Notes: generated by a model from the letters alone, not told the origin. A stretch of DNA of 64,000 bases from Alteromonadaceae bacterium 2753L.S.0a.02 (GCA_007827375.1 VISH01000001.1:1426001-1490000), one strand, 5' to 3'. Shown: positions 9,365-19,132, counted from the stretch's first letter. Made by a program: numbers and translations.

Positions 9365-10252
9365 ATGATAGACAAACTCGAAATCCACCATTTAAAAACC
9401 CTCGATGCGCTGTACCGCTTCGAAAATTTAACTGAAGCGGCCGAATTTCTCGAAGTATCGCAGCAGGCGATTAGTCTTAAACTGAAAAAAATGCGAGAAA
9501 TTCTGGGCGACTCATTGTTCGTGCGCACCGGGCACGGTGTTGCCGCGACGCCTTACGCAAAAGCAATCGAGCCGCTGGTTTATAAAGTGCTCGCCAGTTT
9601 TAATGAAATACAATTGCCAAACGCCCTGCAAACTGAAACGCTGGAAAAAACCCTGGTTATCTCCGCCACGGACTACACCCAGCAAATTATTATTGGCGAT
9701 TTAATTCAGGCACTGCAAAAGAGCTGGCCCAAAGTCTCGGTGGTGGTGGTTAATATTCAAAGCGCGAATCTCACCAAAAAAATGCAGCAAGGCGAAATCG
9801 ATCTGGTTTTTACCTCCCACGGCTACGTGCCGGAAGGCTTGATTGCGCAGCCGCTGTTTACCGAAAACTACCTATGTGTTACCGCCAATAAAAAACTCGC
9901 GTCTAAAAAAAATGTTACTTTGCCGGAGCTAGTGGAGTATCCATTTATCGTCACCTCACCGGGCGTCGGCAGTTTGCGCGGTTCCGCAGATGCCTGGTTC
10001 GAAAAGCAGGGCTTAACCCGAAAGATCGCGCTCTCGGTGCCTACGTTTTTTATGGCTCAGGAATATTTACGAAAAACAGATCTATTGGCTTTTTTACCCT
10101 CACGACTTGCGCCCTTTGAAGGCTTATTTGCAGTACCGCTTGAGCAGGCGCCACCCGGCTACGAAGTGGTGCTGGCGTATCACCCGCGTGCAGAAAATGA
10201 TCCCCTCGTGAGTTTTGTACTTAAGCATCTTGCCGGTCGCTATTCCCGTTAG
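9365..10252 (+). CDS. LysR-family transcriptional regulator
   Basis: About 295 residues. The ATG at 9365 (MIDKLEIHHLKTLDALYRFE) gives the usual LysR N-terminus; the frame stays open 30 bp further upstream. The winged helix-turn-helix is at about residues 5-65 (NLTEAAEFLEVSQQAISLKL, RTGHGVAATPYA). The effector-binding periplasmic-binding-protein-like domain covers about 90-290 (VVVNIQSANLTKKMQQGEID, FVTANKK-like strands). It lies 137 bp upstream of and co-directional with a RidA-family gene, which may be a target or co-transcribed. The effector is not predictable. Confidence 0.9.
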   Translation: MIDKLEIHHLKTLDALYRFENLTEAAEFLEVSQQAISLKLKKMREILGDSLFVRTGHGVAATPYAKAIEPLVYKVLASFNEIQLPNALQTETLEKTLVISATDYTQQIIIGDLIQALQKSWPKVSVVVVNIQSANLTKKMQQGEIDLVFTSHGYVPEGLIAQPLFTENYLCVTANKKLASKKNVTLPELVEYPFIVTSPGVGSLRGSADAWFEKQGLTRKIALSVPTFFMAQEYLRKTDLLAFLPSRLAPFEGLFAVPLEQAPPGYEVVLAYHPRAENDPLVSFVLKHLAGRYSR

Positions 10253-10389
10253 CACCAGACTCCAATAGCCACAACAACAATCCCAAGTAAAGCAGTACCA
10301 CTTGTATCGGTTACAAGCCGTACTTGCTCGTAGACAATCTGCAAAGCCTCTAAGCTGATGCAACTTTTTCATCCGCACTCGAGGTTGTC

Positions 10390-10797
10390 ATGACTATTGA
10401 AACAATTAATCCCGCGTCACTCTACGACGGTTCAAACATTGGTATGTCCCACGCTAAGGTCGATAAGGCCACCGGCCTGGTGTTTATTTCCGGCCAGGTA
10501 GATTGGAATCGTGATATGGCCGTAAAAAACAGCGATATCGCCGCGCAAACCAACGGCGCCATCGATCACCTGATTACCGTACTTAACGAGGCCAATTCCT
10601 GCGTCGAAAATATTCTTCAACTGCGCATTTACGTAAAAGGCGATGTAAACCAACACATGGATGCGCTAGTGCCGGTGGTCGCAAAACGCCTGGGCATCGC
10701 GCGACCGGCGCTGACCGGTGTTGGCGTGCAGTCCCTGGCCTCACCGGATACGCTCGTTGAAATTGAGGCGGTTGCGAAAACTAGAAAACTGTCTTAG
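10390..10797 (+). CDS. RidA/YjgF-family protein
   Basis: A 135-residue protein of the RidA (YjgF/YER057c/UK114) family. In characterised members this cytosolic trimer hydrolyses reactive enamine/imine intermediates. Family features visible are the N-terminal NPASLYDGSNIGMSHAKV strand, GLVFISGQVDWN, the conserved Arg in LQLRIYVKGDVN, and the C-terminal RPALTGVGVQSLASPDTLVE segment with the active-site Glu. Length is normal. It lies downstream of a LysR regulator in the same direction. Because the family is broad (RidA1-7), deaminase activity on a particular substrate cannot be assigned. Confidence 0.88.
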   Translation: MTIETINPASLYDGSNIGMSHAKVDKATGLVFISGQVDWNRDMAVKNSDIAAQTNGAIDHLITVLNEANSCVENILQLRIYVKGDVNQHMDALVPVVAKRLGIARPALTGVGVQSLASPDTLVEIEAVAKTRKLS

Positions 10798-10849
10798 TTT
10801 TATCTTTCATTAACCCGGCAGATTGAAATGTCGGGTCAAGAGTCACTCA

Positions 10850-11308
10850 CTAAAAGCCCTTGTATGCGCGCTTATACCCCTGTTCACATTGTAAGTCGGA
10901 GTATTGAATTTCTACCGGGTAAAGTCCGTCATAGTTATATCCTTCCCATTCGCACAGCGTAAAGTTGCTCAGGGTCGCATAGCTATAGTCTTGTGGTTTT
11001 TTATAATAACTTTGATTTGGTCTATCGCTACAAGCAAATTCAGGGGAAGCAAACCCTTTACTCGTTGCATAGGCTGTATACTCGTCAACTTTAATATCTT
11101 TTATTTCGTCTGGTTGAAAAGTTTCTAAAAAGTAGTGGTAACTATCCGTACCGTCAGCCTTTGTTCGGTACCGAAATTCAATGGTAACCTCTGTACTTAG
11201 AGTGTTGTGAAATACGATATAAGTTTCCAATTGGTATGGGCACCCTTTGCAAGAGCTTAATGTCAATATCGCAATGAGAATACAGTATTTTAATGTTGGA
11301 TTTTTCAT
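10850..11308 (-). CDS. Small lipoprotein of unknown function
   Basis: A 152-residue protein with a signal peptide and lipobox (ILTLSSCKGC), then a tyrosine-rich, cysteine-containing beta-type domain. No known family was recognised. It starts 7 bp after the stop of the 889-residue phospholipase C-like gene on the same strand, so the two form an operon. It may be a partner or membrane-associated inhibitor of that enzyme, but this is inferred from position alone. It converges with the RidA gene. Confidence 0.7.
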   Translation of the reverse strand: MKNPTLKYCILIAILTLSSCKGCPYQLETYIVFHNTLSTEVTIEFRYRTKADGTDSYHYFLETFQPDEIKDIKVDEYTAYATSKGFASPEFACSDRPNQSYYKKPQDYSYATLSNFTLCEWEGYNYDGLYPVEIQYSDLQCEQGYKRAYKGF

Positions 11309-11315
11309 CTGAGTA

Positions 11316-13985
11316 TTACAATAATATTTGATTTAAGATAACTATCAGTATGGCGGTGTCTAAACCCGGTTTTTCATGTAGAGGCATCATAAATATTTTA
11401 TTAAAATCCGATGCGTTTTGATCGCCCTGCCAATAGCGGAAACCAGAGATTCCTGAACCAATATCATACCCAAAGGTATTAAAGTAAGGTGCCTCCCAAG
11501 CCTTAGCCGTTGTTTCATCAAAAGGCTTGTTGTTTGCGCGGGGTAATGCTTCGCCGATAGGTCTCCACTGTCCGTGACCATCGATATTCTTGATTGCCCT
11601 GTAGAGTATATTTTTAGTGCTGTAGGGCGCATAAGCGGGCATTTCGATTCCAGCAAGACTGGCGATTTGATTGAGCTGGACGTTGTTAAGTAGTGTTAAT
11701 TTTGACAAAGTAACTGCATTTTTTAAGGCTGCAAATTTAGTGGTGTCGATTACGTCATTACTGCCTATACGCATATCTTTGCGAAGTTGATAGGAAAAAT
11801 TGCTGTATGTAACCAAGCTTTTCTCGCTATCATCAATTGAAAATTGGTTGTTAATGATTTCGTCATCTATTTTTAACGAAAATATTGCCATCGCATCCTT
11901 ATATAGGTTTTCTTGCTCTTCATCCCCAACAAATTTAATAATTTCCTCAACCACATCAACAGAAGATATTTTTTCGCTAATATTCTTTTCTATCATGGTT
12001 AAGAAAAAGCGTGAAATAGGATCAGATGACGCCATATGCGTTGTTCGAGCAGTACCGTCTACCAGCGAACGTATGGATGAAAATGCAGCTCCTACATCTC
12101 GCATCGCGATAGTCATCTCAGAGGGTACGCCCACTAGTGATGGCCCATAGATCGCAAACCAATCAACGAGTGGGTCGAGCACGGGTTCTTCGCGTTCCAA
12201 ACATTCGCCTATACCGGAAAATAATTTGTAACAGTCTCTATCGGCTTGCTCCACTGGATTTTCTGCGGCGATCATTGCTTTTTTTGCACCTTCAGCGTTA
12301 GCATCTATCCACGCCACCATTGACTCAGTGATGTATTGATCCCAGCGTTTGAGTGCGTTTTTAAAGGGATCAAGAGAATCGAGCTGGAAGGTCGCTAATA
12401 AGGTTATTAAATCTTGCACTGAATTCTTAGCATCGTGAATTGCTACCATTGCATCGCGTAGTTTTATCAAATCGGACTTGATGGCATTTACCATTACATC
12501 CAAATCTTGATCACGTGTAGCTATCAGGCCATCACGAAGCCGTTTGTATTCCTGGTAGGCTGCGTGATTTGCGCAGGAAGGGGTGACTATTTGAATGACC
12601 TCGTGTGCGCACTTAGCCCCTACTGGTACACCGTATTTATATATAGGTTCCCAGGCTAAGCACACTGTCTCTAAAATAGCTTGTTCCAAATTGCACGCGT
12701 TCGAATTAACGAGATCGACCATATCATCGTTATAGCCATCAATTTGTTCCTCTAAATTTCGAAATACCTCGATGCTATCTTGCGCAGCGCCAAATTGGTT
12801 CAGTATCTTTTCCGAGTGATTTAAAAAAGAACCGCGGACCTCGCTATCAATTTTGTCATTAATTGCATTTAAACGATTTAAAAAGTCTGTGTTGAGTTGA
12901 TTGGCATCTTCAAGTACTTCATTAACGGCTTGAATTTGGTTTTCATTAGGCGTATATCCTGTCAATTGATTAATCACAACCTGCCCGGCAAACCGTTCGA
13001 TACCTGTCCACACACAGCTAGATGCGGTTTTACGAATAGCGGCCCGCAGTCGTTCGATGGCGTAAAAATGGGTGAGTGGGAAATCAGGGTCGACCGTGGC
13101 GACGTCTAACGCTGTTTGGGGATTAAAAATAAACGCATTAGCTAGGAATGCCGAAGGGGAACTAATAAGGTTGTAACCTTTCCCCTGGGGGAGTGGCGGC
13201 AAGTGTTTATCAATATAAGACTCAATAGCCACGTGTCGTTTTTCTACGTCCAACTCCCCATCTGCCAGCCAGTACACGTCACCGGCATAATAATTAACGT
13301 AGCTGTGCGCAAATGTATCGCTTGCGATATGGCCTAAGAATCCTCGATGATAGGCTAGCTCTGCAGTGTTTACCTCACTCTGGTGTGTTGGGGCTACCAT
13401 TGGGCCATCTCTTACCTGACCAGCCAAAGTGTCCAGTAATCCCAGTTCATTCGCAAAACTTAAGTAGGAACCTGTTATTTCACCACCACTTTGTTCGCCG
13501 TTTTGTTCATTAACCGAATCGTCTTCACTAAGGTTCTGAATGAAACCCCAAATACTTTCAAGGTCGTACTCTCGCTGTGCACAAAGGTTTTCCTGGTAGG
13601 CATACCAGTCTTCGTCAGATATTCGATTTTCGATATCACGCACGTAATTTTCGAGATTTATCGCCCAGGTATCGGTGCCATAACTGTCTGTACCTGGATG
13701 GATTAAGAACTGTCCGGTAGCGACATCTGGCGCTACATCGGGTCCAATATTACCCATTCTAAATACATTTTGGTTCTCCAAAATAGCATCGCGAATTTCG
13801 GAATCTACCGGAAATTGGTAATTTGTACCGCTAATCTCAATTGTAATACTGCCATCATTAGCGAGATCATCAATGACTTGTTGTGCAATCCACACATGTG
13901 TATTGTACTTAAATGCGAAAACCTTCTCGCAAAAGCTTATAGCGAAAATGAAAAATAACAGCGTTTTAAAAATATACTTCATCAT
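11316..13985 (-). CDS. Large secreted zinc-dependent phospholipase C-like protein
   Basis: An exported 889-residue protein. After the signal peptide (ending near FCEKVFA) the first ~250 residues show the zinc-dependent phospholipase C / S1-P1-like pattern: NTHVWIA (His30), GNIGPDV (Asp83), and YHRGFLGHIASDTFAHSYVN with His213, His219, Asp223 and His227. These residues match the metal ligands of the family. Known bacterial zinc PLCs are about 250-400 residues, so the helical ~600-residue extension is unusual and unassigned. Coiled-coil-like stretches occur around residues 350-560. It shares an operon with the small lipoprotein downstream. Confidence 0.72.
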   Translation of the reverse strand: MMKYIFKTLLFFIFAISFCEKVFAFKYNTHVWIAQQVIDDLANDGSITIEISGTNYQFPVDSEIRDAILENQNVFRMGNIGPDVAPDVATGQFLIHPGTDSYGTDTWAINLENYVRDIENRISDEDWYAYQENLCAQREYDLESIWGFIQNLSEDDSVNEQNGEQSGGEITGSYLSFANELGLLDTLAGQVRDGPMVAPTHQSEVNTAELAYHRGFLGHIASDTFAHSYVNYYAGDVYWLADGELDVEKRHVAIESYIDKHLPPLPQGKGYNLISSPSAFLANAFIFNPQTALDVATVDPDFPLTHFYAIERLRAAIRKTASSCVWTGIERFAGQVVINQLTGYTPNENQIQAVNEVLEDANQLNTDFLNRLNAINDKIDSEVRGSFLNHSEKILNQFGAAQDSIEVFRNLEEQIDGYNDDMVDLVNSNACNLEQAILETVCLAWEPIYKYGVPVGAKCAHEVIQIVTPSCANHAAYQEYKRLRDGLIATRDQDLDVMVNAIKSDLIKLRDAMVAIHDAKNSVQDLITLLATFQLDSLDPFKNALKRWDQYITESMVAWIDANAEGAKKAMIAAENPVEQADRDCYKLFSGIGECLEREEPVLDPLVDWFAIYGPSLVGVPSEMTIAMRDVGAAFSSIRSLVDGTARTTHMASSDPISRFFLTMIEKNISEKISSVDVVEEIIKFVGDEEQENLYKDAMAIFSLKIDDEIINNQFSIDDSEKSLVTYSNFSYQLRKDMRIGSNDVIDTTKFAALKNAVTLSKLTLLNNVQLNQIASLAGIEMPAYAPYSTKNILYRAIKNIDGHGQWRPIGEALPRANNKPFDETTAKAWEAPYFNTFGYDIGSGISGFRYWQGDQNASDFNKIFMMPLHEKPGLDTAILIVILNQILL

Positions 13986-14392
13986 TATCTTTAGTGCCTA
14001 TTCCTTTAAAACAAATTTTTAGAATATAAACCATCTAAAATGGCCGTAGATCTGCCCAAAGCCGAATTAACTCAAAATTAAACGCTTAAGATTTCCGACT
14101 GGAGATTTGTTTTGCTCCAAATACTACAGTTTTGCATCAAGGGCGGGATTCAAGGAGGGTTACAACTTTTTTAGAAATCTACTGTAAACTTGGAGTGTAC
14201 TATAAAAATGCCGTTGTGTACCTCAAGTTAGATCATTGTAAATTACCTGGCAAGCGGATAGTGTCATTCCCCAGTTCAAGAGTTCACAGTCCCCTGCTGG
14301 GTGAAGCTAGCAAGGGACTGTGCAAATATTGTTCAGCGAGCTGGGTGTACAGCTACATTTACCTGGTCGTTATCCGGAGTTATTACCTGGAG

Positions 14393-14434
14393 TTGTTGCC
14401 TGGAATAGTTGCCTGGAATAGTTGCCTGGAGTAG
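14393..14434. repeat. 13-bp tandem repeat, three copies
   Basis: GTTGCCTGGAATA is repeated three times (third copy with one change), preceded by a diverged copy. The period is not a multiple of three and the repeat lies in non-coding DNA. Confidence 0.8.
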
Positions 14435-14477
14435 TTATCACAAAACCTGTGAACGCGAGTTTTCGTTCAGGGGTAAG

Positions 14478-14660
14478 TCACAGTCTCCACAAATCGTGCT
14501 TAATCAATGGGGGTGGCAATCCGTCTGGATTGTCTGCTGCCTGAATCCTTGAAATCCAGTTGAGCTCTTGTCCTTTAACTTCCTGCCAAATTTTATTACT
14601 GCGATAGTAAACCTTGCCGTCTTTTGCGACTCCCCAGATCGTATCCGGAACCCGAAGCAA
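14478..14660 (-). pseudogene. Tectonin-repeat-like fragment
   Basis: A short open frame contains DTIWGVAKDGKVYYRSNKIW and EVKGQELNWIS, which resembles one blade of a tectonin beta-propeller (W-G-V plus I/V-Y-R and W..V.G pattern). The only available start is a TTG, the frame is closed by a stop about 60 bp upstream, and intact tectonin proteins carry six or so blades. It is best read as a remnant of a lost lectin-like gene. A very small free-standing protein cannot be excluded. Confidence 0.35.
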
Positions 14661-14813
14661 TCGCTTTAAAACTGCTGCTAAATGACAACTGTGAAAGACT
14701 TAAAAATAGAATAAAAATGGCGTATCGAAACATGGCGTTTGTTAATCGTGAACCTTCGGCTCATGGCGGTGCATCCGTGCACCGGCGATTAACCCGGCTA
14801 TAAAGCCGCCGGG

Positions 14814-15419
14814 TTAATCGGACACCAATTCCGCCCGCAAGGCATACAGCTTATCCAAAACCGGTTGCACGCGGGTTTTTGCGGAATATTTATTGTAAAA
14901 ATAAATAGCGACGTAAAAACCAAAGCTTGCTGCCCAATAAAGATAGGCACCGAGATCGGGCACGTAGCTGCCGGTACGCTGCACATATCCGCCGTATGAG
15001 GCGAGTAGAATGGCGATAAACAGTGGTGTGAGGTACCACTGGGCTACGCTGCTTAGCAGTTTCATTTCTTTTTCGCGTTTTTCGATTTGAATATTCAGCC
15101 GGGCGAGTAGCGTCCAGTTATCGGCGGTAGCCACTTTCCTCGCAAAAATAATTTTCCAGGCCACGTAGCCACAGCTAACAATCATTGCAAACATGCCCAG
15201 ATGAAATAAAGGGTGCAGGGTATGCTGCTTGCCAAGTGTTACCCAGCCGATGACACAGGCAATAATTACTGCGGCACAGGCAAATAATTCAATCGCCCAG
15301 GCGGATTTTGCCCTGCGGTCAAAGGCATCTGCCTGACGGCGAATTCGGTCGAAATCTATGGCTTTCTGTTCTACGTTCATTTCTTGCTCCCAGGTTTTTT
15401 TCAGTTCATCCAATTGCAT
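14814..15419 (-). CDS. Membrane protein encoded with ECF sigma factor
   Basis: A 201-residue protein with a charged N-terminal cytoplasmic segment (MQLDELKKTWEQEMNVEQKA) and about four membrane helices (near residues 42-62, 70-90, 125-145 and 155-178). It starts 2 bp after the sigma-factor stop on the same strand, so translation is probably coupled. The position and the short soluble N-terminus fit an anti-sigma factor that holds the sigma factor at the membrane, but no zinc-binding anti-sigma (ZAS) His-x3-Cys-x2-Cys motif is present. The role is inferred. Confidence 0.75.
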   Translation of the reverse strand: MQLDELKKTWEQEMNVEQKAIDFDRIRRQADAFDRRAKSAWAIELFACAAVIIACVIGWVTLGKQHTLHPLFHLGMFAMIVSCGYVAWKIIFARKVATADNWTLLARLNIQIEKREKEMKLLSSVAQWYLTPLFIAILLASYGGYVQRTGSYVPDLGAYLYWAASFGFYVAIYFYNKYSAKTRVQPVLDKLYALRAELVSD

Positions 15420-15421
15420 AC

Positions 15422-15895
15422 TTACACCTCCACATAGCGTTGCGCGAACGCCTTTTTTAGGCGACTGATACGAACTTCCACACTGTTCACCGGCACACCT
15501 AATACCGCTGCGATTTCGCGGCCCGATAAATTATCGAGATACATCATCAGCACAGAGGCGTCGACATCGTTCAGCGATTTCAAAAAATCCTGCAATATCT
15601 CGGCATGGCAGCGCTCAGCGTGTACCACTTCCGCCTGCGTAAAACTGTGCAACTTTTGCTGAGCTTCGCGCTGCTTTATGGTTTTGCGCAGCCGGGTCAT
15701 TGCGGTATTTAAGCCAATGCGGTACACCCAGGTGGTCGCCGCCGACTTACCCTGAAACTGCCCAAAGCTGCGCCACAACTGTTCCAGAATTTCCTGATAG
15801 AGATCATCCTCGCAGCCGGTATCGGCATAACGCCGCGCAATAGCTCGAATGCGGGCATGGTTTGCGGTAATCAACTGCTCAAAATCAGGTGGCAC
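15422..15895 (-). CDS. ECF-type RNA polymerase sigma factor
   Basis: A 157-residue sigma-70 family protein of ECF size. Region 2 is seen at about residues 10-75 (ARRYADTGCEDDLYQEILEQ, TTWVYRIGLNTAMTRLRK). Region 4 is at about 105-155 (DASVLMMYLDNLSGREIAAV, VPVNSVEVRISRLKKAF), which recognises the -35 element. It is the first gene of a two-gene unit with the membrane protein at 14814-15419, the usual sigma/anti-sigma order. ECF genes are often autoregulated, so the 285-bp spacer upstream is where a target promoter would be expected. Confidence 0.9.
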   Translation of the reverse strand: MPPDFEQLITANHARIRAIARRYADTGCEDDLYQEILEQLWRSFGQFQGKSAATTWVYRIGLNTAMTRLRKTIKQREAQQKLHSFTQAEVVHAERCHAEILQDFLKSLNDVDASVLMMYLDNLSGREIAAVLGVPVNSVEVRISRLKKAFAQRYVEV

Positions 15896-16180
15896 AATGG
15901 TTTTCCGTTAACGTTTGTTTTGGATATTTGACGCACTTTGATTGTTAGTCGCGTGGAATACAAGAAACTTACATTGGGGATATCGCGGGCAGGTGGGGAT
16001 GGGAGCTGGTGGTGCGCTAAGAAAGCGTTTGCCATTGAGCGGGTTACCCACCGGGGAAGCGGGTATGGATGGTGAGGCATTGCTGAAACTTGGCCCGAAA
16101 GCATGCAGACTCACGGCCCAGTGCATTCCGGTTTAAATCAGCCGCTGACAATAGGCCTATAAAACTTTGCTATCAGTGAT

Positions 16181-16777
16181 TTAGATTTGTGGTAATTGGC
16201 TGTCAGTGGCGGGTGGCGTAATGCCGTCACTGTAAGGGCTTAGTTTTTCTGCAAGGCTGGCCTCATCAATAACGGCGGTGCGCCCGGTTATGTTATCGAT
16301 AACAGCGGAATACGCTCTGCCATTAAGTTCAATTGCCAAATGCGTTTCAATATTGTCCTGGGTAATGGTGAGCCGGGCTTCGGGTTTCCCGGCAAGGCTT
16401 GCGGTCCAAATCTTGGCGAACCGGCCCTGATTATGGGTGCTATCCAGTCGCGCGTTTAATGGCGATGCATCTTGCGGTAATGAAAATGACAGCGTTTGTC
16501 CCACTTCGAGCTGGTTCAGCAGCATGGGGTCCACCTGGGTTTGGTATACCCCATTCATATCTTGCGAAATGTTGCTGAATTGTTCATTCCACAGGGTTAT
16601 TTTTTGAGGTGCCTGGGGGGTGGTGGGTTCCTCGGGAAGCGTGGCGGCAAGCGCGCTGCCAGCTTGAATTTCTCGGGTGACACCGGCCTGCAGGCGACTG
16701 TCATTTTCGAGTTTAAATAAAGCCGTTAAGCACGACAGCACAATACCAAGCACTGCAAAAAGGAAAAGTCGTTTCAT
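16181..16777 (-). CDS. Exported or membrane-anchored protein of unknown function
   Basis: The start at 16777 (MKRLFLFAVLGIVLSCLTAL) is preceded by AGGTGG and yields 198 residues with an N-terminal hydrophobic segment. That segment may be a lipobox-containing signal (VLSC) or a membrane anchor. The rest looks like a soluble beta-rich domain with the pattern GKPEARLTITQDN, IELNGRAYSAVIDNITGRTAV, reminiscent of the pro-domains of some secreted metallopeptidases. No catalytic part is present. It is transcribed alone towards the ECF sigma gene. Confidence 0.6.
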   Translation of the reverse strand: MKRLFLFAVLGIVLSCLTALFKLENDSRLQAGVTREIQAGSALAATLPEEPTTPQAPQKITLWNEQFSNISQDMNGVYQTQVDPMLLNQLEVGQTLSFSLPQDASPLNARLDSTHNQGRFAKIWTASLAGKPEARLTITQDNIETHLAIELNGRAYSAVIDNITGRTAVIDEASLAEKLSPYSDGITPPATDSQLPQI

Positions 16778-16804
16778 AATCCACCTAATGTGATTCTTGC
16801 CCAA

Positions 16805-17330
16805 GACACAGAGGCAGGCGCAAGGGCAACTACGCTATAAATGTGCATTGCTATGTATGGAATAAATATTTGAGTCAAAGCAGCAGACAGTTCGACTGTT
16901 GCCTTTCCGTGTGCGAATGCACGTAAATTAAGCGTTTATAGACTGCGGGGGTATTCGGTATTTCACGGAGAACGAGCTCGGCTATTAATAAGCCTTTTTA
17001 ACTGTGCCCTATTAACTATGCCCTATTAACTGCGCCCTCTTAACTGCGCCTTATTAATCCAGAAAAACCTTTTTTATGGAATTAAGTATGAAGTAACAGG
17101 CCGTATTTCATTGTGCGACGACTCACACTTGATTTTATTAGTGCGTACATAAGCTAAAAAATGCGAAAGAGTTACCAGGTAAAGCTCGGAGTAGGTCATA
17201 TTTTGGCGATCATCCTTAGGTTAAAGAAAATGCGGAATCTTCTGAAAGGCTTGCTTTTGGTGCGCGCTGGGTAGGGTGTTGCGGCCAAACCCGCTGCCGC
17301 TCAGCTAATCGCCTGTTTTACCCCGCTAAA
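16805..17330. other. Intergenic stretch with tandem repeat
   Basis: No gene is seen in this spacer between the gene at 16181-16777 and the endonuclease I gene. It contains a 15-bp tandem repeat at about 16999-17058, listed separately. Confidence 0.5.
16999..17058. repeat. 15-bp tandem repeat, four copies
   Basis: Four successive copies of a TTAACTGTGCCCTAT-like unit, with one to three changes each, lie in non-coding DNA. They are unrelated in sequence to the other intergenic tandem repeats of the window. Confidence 0.8.
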
Positions 17331-17360
17331 AAAAAGCCGATGCAAAAACATCGGCTTTTA
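17331..17360 (-). terminator. Rho-independent terminator of the endonuclease I gene
   Basis: An AAAAGCCGATG / CATCGGCTTTT stem with a short A-rich loop, 16 bp after the stop codon. The A-run on the plus strand gives a T-run on the transcribed strand. Confidence 0.85.
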
Positions 17361-17375
17361 GTGAAGCTCTATAAA

Positions 17376-18839
17376 TTAATTACAGCTGCTGCCCCAAAGC
17401 GCATTTACCCACGCCGGATAATCCACAAAGGGATTGCGGTTGCCCTGGCGTTCTACGATGCGCGCATGCCGTGCGATTTCTTCACTGCTAACCGGGTCTT
17501 GCGCTGCCCAACTTACCAGGGTACACAACTTGCCCAGATTCGCACCGCTGGTACCGGTGTAGTTCACCAGCGTTAAATCGTCGGTGCCGGTACTGTCGCC
17601 GCCCTCGTAACGCACCGCCATATAAAACATCATGCGGGCGATATCCCCTTTAACCGAATTGCGCGGTTCAAAACTGTCAGAATCGGTATAGTTGCCGGAA
17701 GCTTCGCTAATGCTCGAACCGCCGTTGTCGTAGTCTTTATTGCTGCGCGTGGAATTTACCGAAGCATCGGCGGGTCTCAGGTGGTGAATGTCGGTGTAAG
17801 CCCAATCACTTGAGCTGGGGAAACCGTGACTCTTCGGCCAGGTGTGTTCGCGGTTCCAGGCATCCGGGTCGCTGTTGCCGCTGGAATTAAAACTCTTCGC
17901 CTGCGAACGACCGGTGTAAAGCAAAATAACATTGTTGCTGTTGTTCGGGTCTTCATCGGTATATTTCAATGCAGACCACACCTGCGAGTACGTCATACGG
18001 CTGTGGTTGCGTGCCGAAATTTCGTGTAAGGCACTGCGCAATGCATTGCCGCTCAAGCCGATGGCATCGGCATAATAACTTTGAAAACCACTCCAGGTAG
18101 CGCCGCTGCTGCCAGAGCCACCACCAGAACCGGAAGAATAACTTGCACTCAGCGTTACACCGCTAAAACTGCTGTAGGCTTTCAGCGAAATATAATAGGT
18201 GCCGGCCTGCGGCGTCGAAAACGCACAGCTCTCACTGTTACCACTTAAATAGGGGCGGCAATCGTAAGAAGACGAAGTAGGCACAGCGCCGTACTTTACG
18301 TATAAATCAGCATCGCCGCTGCCACCGGAAATACTTAGCGACAAATCCTGCGCGTTTTGCGGTACCGCGATGGAATATTGCAGTGAGCTACCGGTGCTGG
18401 CAGACAAGCCAGAAACCGAACTGCCATTATTCAGCGGTGTTGAACCACCAGAGCCGCCGCCAGAACTGCCGGCATCATAAGTCGCAAGCAAAGACACACC
18501 AGAAAAGCTGGAGTAGGCGCGTACCATAATGTAATACGTGCTTGCCGAAGGTTGACTGAAACTGCAGCTTTCGTTATTGCCACTTAAATAGGGTCGACAA
18601 TTATAGCTGGAAGTGGTTGGCGCGCTGCCGGCACGCACATACAAATCGGCATCACCGCTGCCGCCAGAAATTTCGATATTCAAGTTGGTCGCGCCAGAGG
18701 GAACGGCAATGCTGTAGCTTAGCGAACTGCCAGTGGCAGCAGAAAGGCCAGAAACGGTGACGCCATTCGTTAAACTGGCTGCAAACCCCTCGGCAGAAAT
18801 AAATAAAAAAGCAAACATTAATAGATAATATTTTTTCAC
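17376..18839 (-). CDS. Secreted endonuclease I (NucM/Vvn type) with two PPC domains
   Basis: About 487 residues. Two PPC (bacterial pre-peptidase C-terminal) beta-domains come first, at about 20-115 and 130-235. Each has the GSGDADLYV motif and a shared NCRPYLSGN-type Cys pair, and Gly/Ser linkers separate them. The C-terminal ~240 residues are endonuclease I, a secreted non-specific nuclease of the beta-beta-alpha-metal class. Visible motifs are WNREHTWPKS with the catalytic His, DIHHLRPAD, KGDIARMMFYM and QGNRNPFVD. It probably scavenges extracellular DNA. The GTG at 18839 gives a proper signal peptide. An ATG 36 bp upstream is possible but adds a poor leader. Confidence 0.88.
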   Translation of the reverse strand: MKKYYLLMFAFLFISAEGFAASLTNGVTVSGLSAATGSSLSYSIAVPSGATNLNIEISGGSGDADLYVRAGSAPTTSSYNCRPYLSGNNESCSFSQPSASTYYIMVRAYSSFSGVSLLATYDAGSSGGGSGGSTPLNNGSSVSGLSASTGSSLQYSIAVPQNAQDLSLSISGGSGDADLYVKYGAVPTSSSYDCRPYLSGNSESCAFSTPQAGTYYISLKAYSSFSGVTLSASYSSGSGGGSGSSGATWSGFQSYYADAIGLSGNALRSALHEISARNHSRMTYSQVWSALKYTDEDPNNSNNVILLYTGRSQAKSFNSSGNSDPDAWNREHTWPKSHGFPSSSDWAYTDIHHLRPADASVNSTRSNKDYDNGGSSISEASGNYTDSDSFEPRNSVKGDIARMMFYMAVRYEGGDSTGTDDLTLVNYTGTSGANLGKLCTLVSWAAQDPVSSEEIARHARIVERQGNRNPFVDYPAWVNALWGSSCN

Positions 18840-19041
18840 GCTATTGGCTCTTGTGGTTAAAGGAGGCCGTAGCATGCCGGGGTTTGATTAAAGTCGTATT
18901 ATCGTTACTGCATTTGTTAATAAATATTAAATTATTTCGCCAATAAATCGCGCGCTAAATATTTCAGTCTTTTTACATTTGTGGCTGAGTGACAATTCAT
19001 TCTTTTAAATGCCAGCCTGGTGTTAGTAGTTTCATAAACCA

Positions 19042-19132
19042 TTAAAAATGGTTGAAGTTATAAAATAGTTGAACTTATAAGATGGTTTAACTTATAAGAT
19101 GGTTGAAGTTCTAAACTAGTAGAACTTATAAA
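19042..19132. repeat. 17-bp degenerate tandem repeat, five to six copies
   Basis: A unit close to GTTGAACTTATAAGATG recurs about every 17 bp with small changes. The spacer is non-coding and AT-rich. Confidence 0.8.

Larger units (their letters stand above)
13986..14813. other. Long gene-poor stretch with repeats
   Basis: This 828-bp region holds a short tectonin-like fragment (14478-14660), a 13-bp tandem repeat (about 14393-14434) and a spaced inverted repeat (CACAGTCCC at 14285-14293 with its complement at 14314-14322). No intact gene is convincing. Confidence 0.5.
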
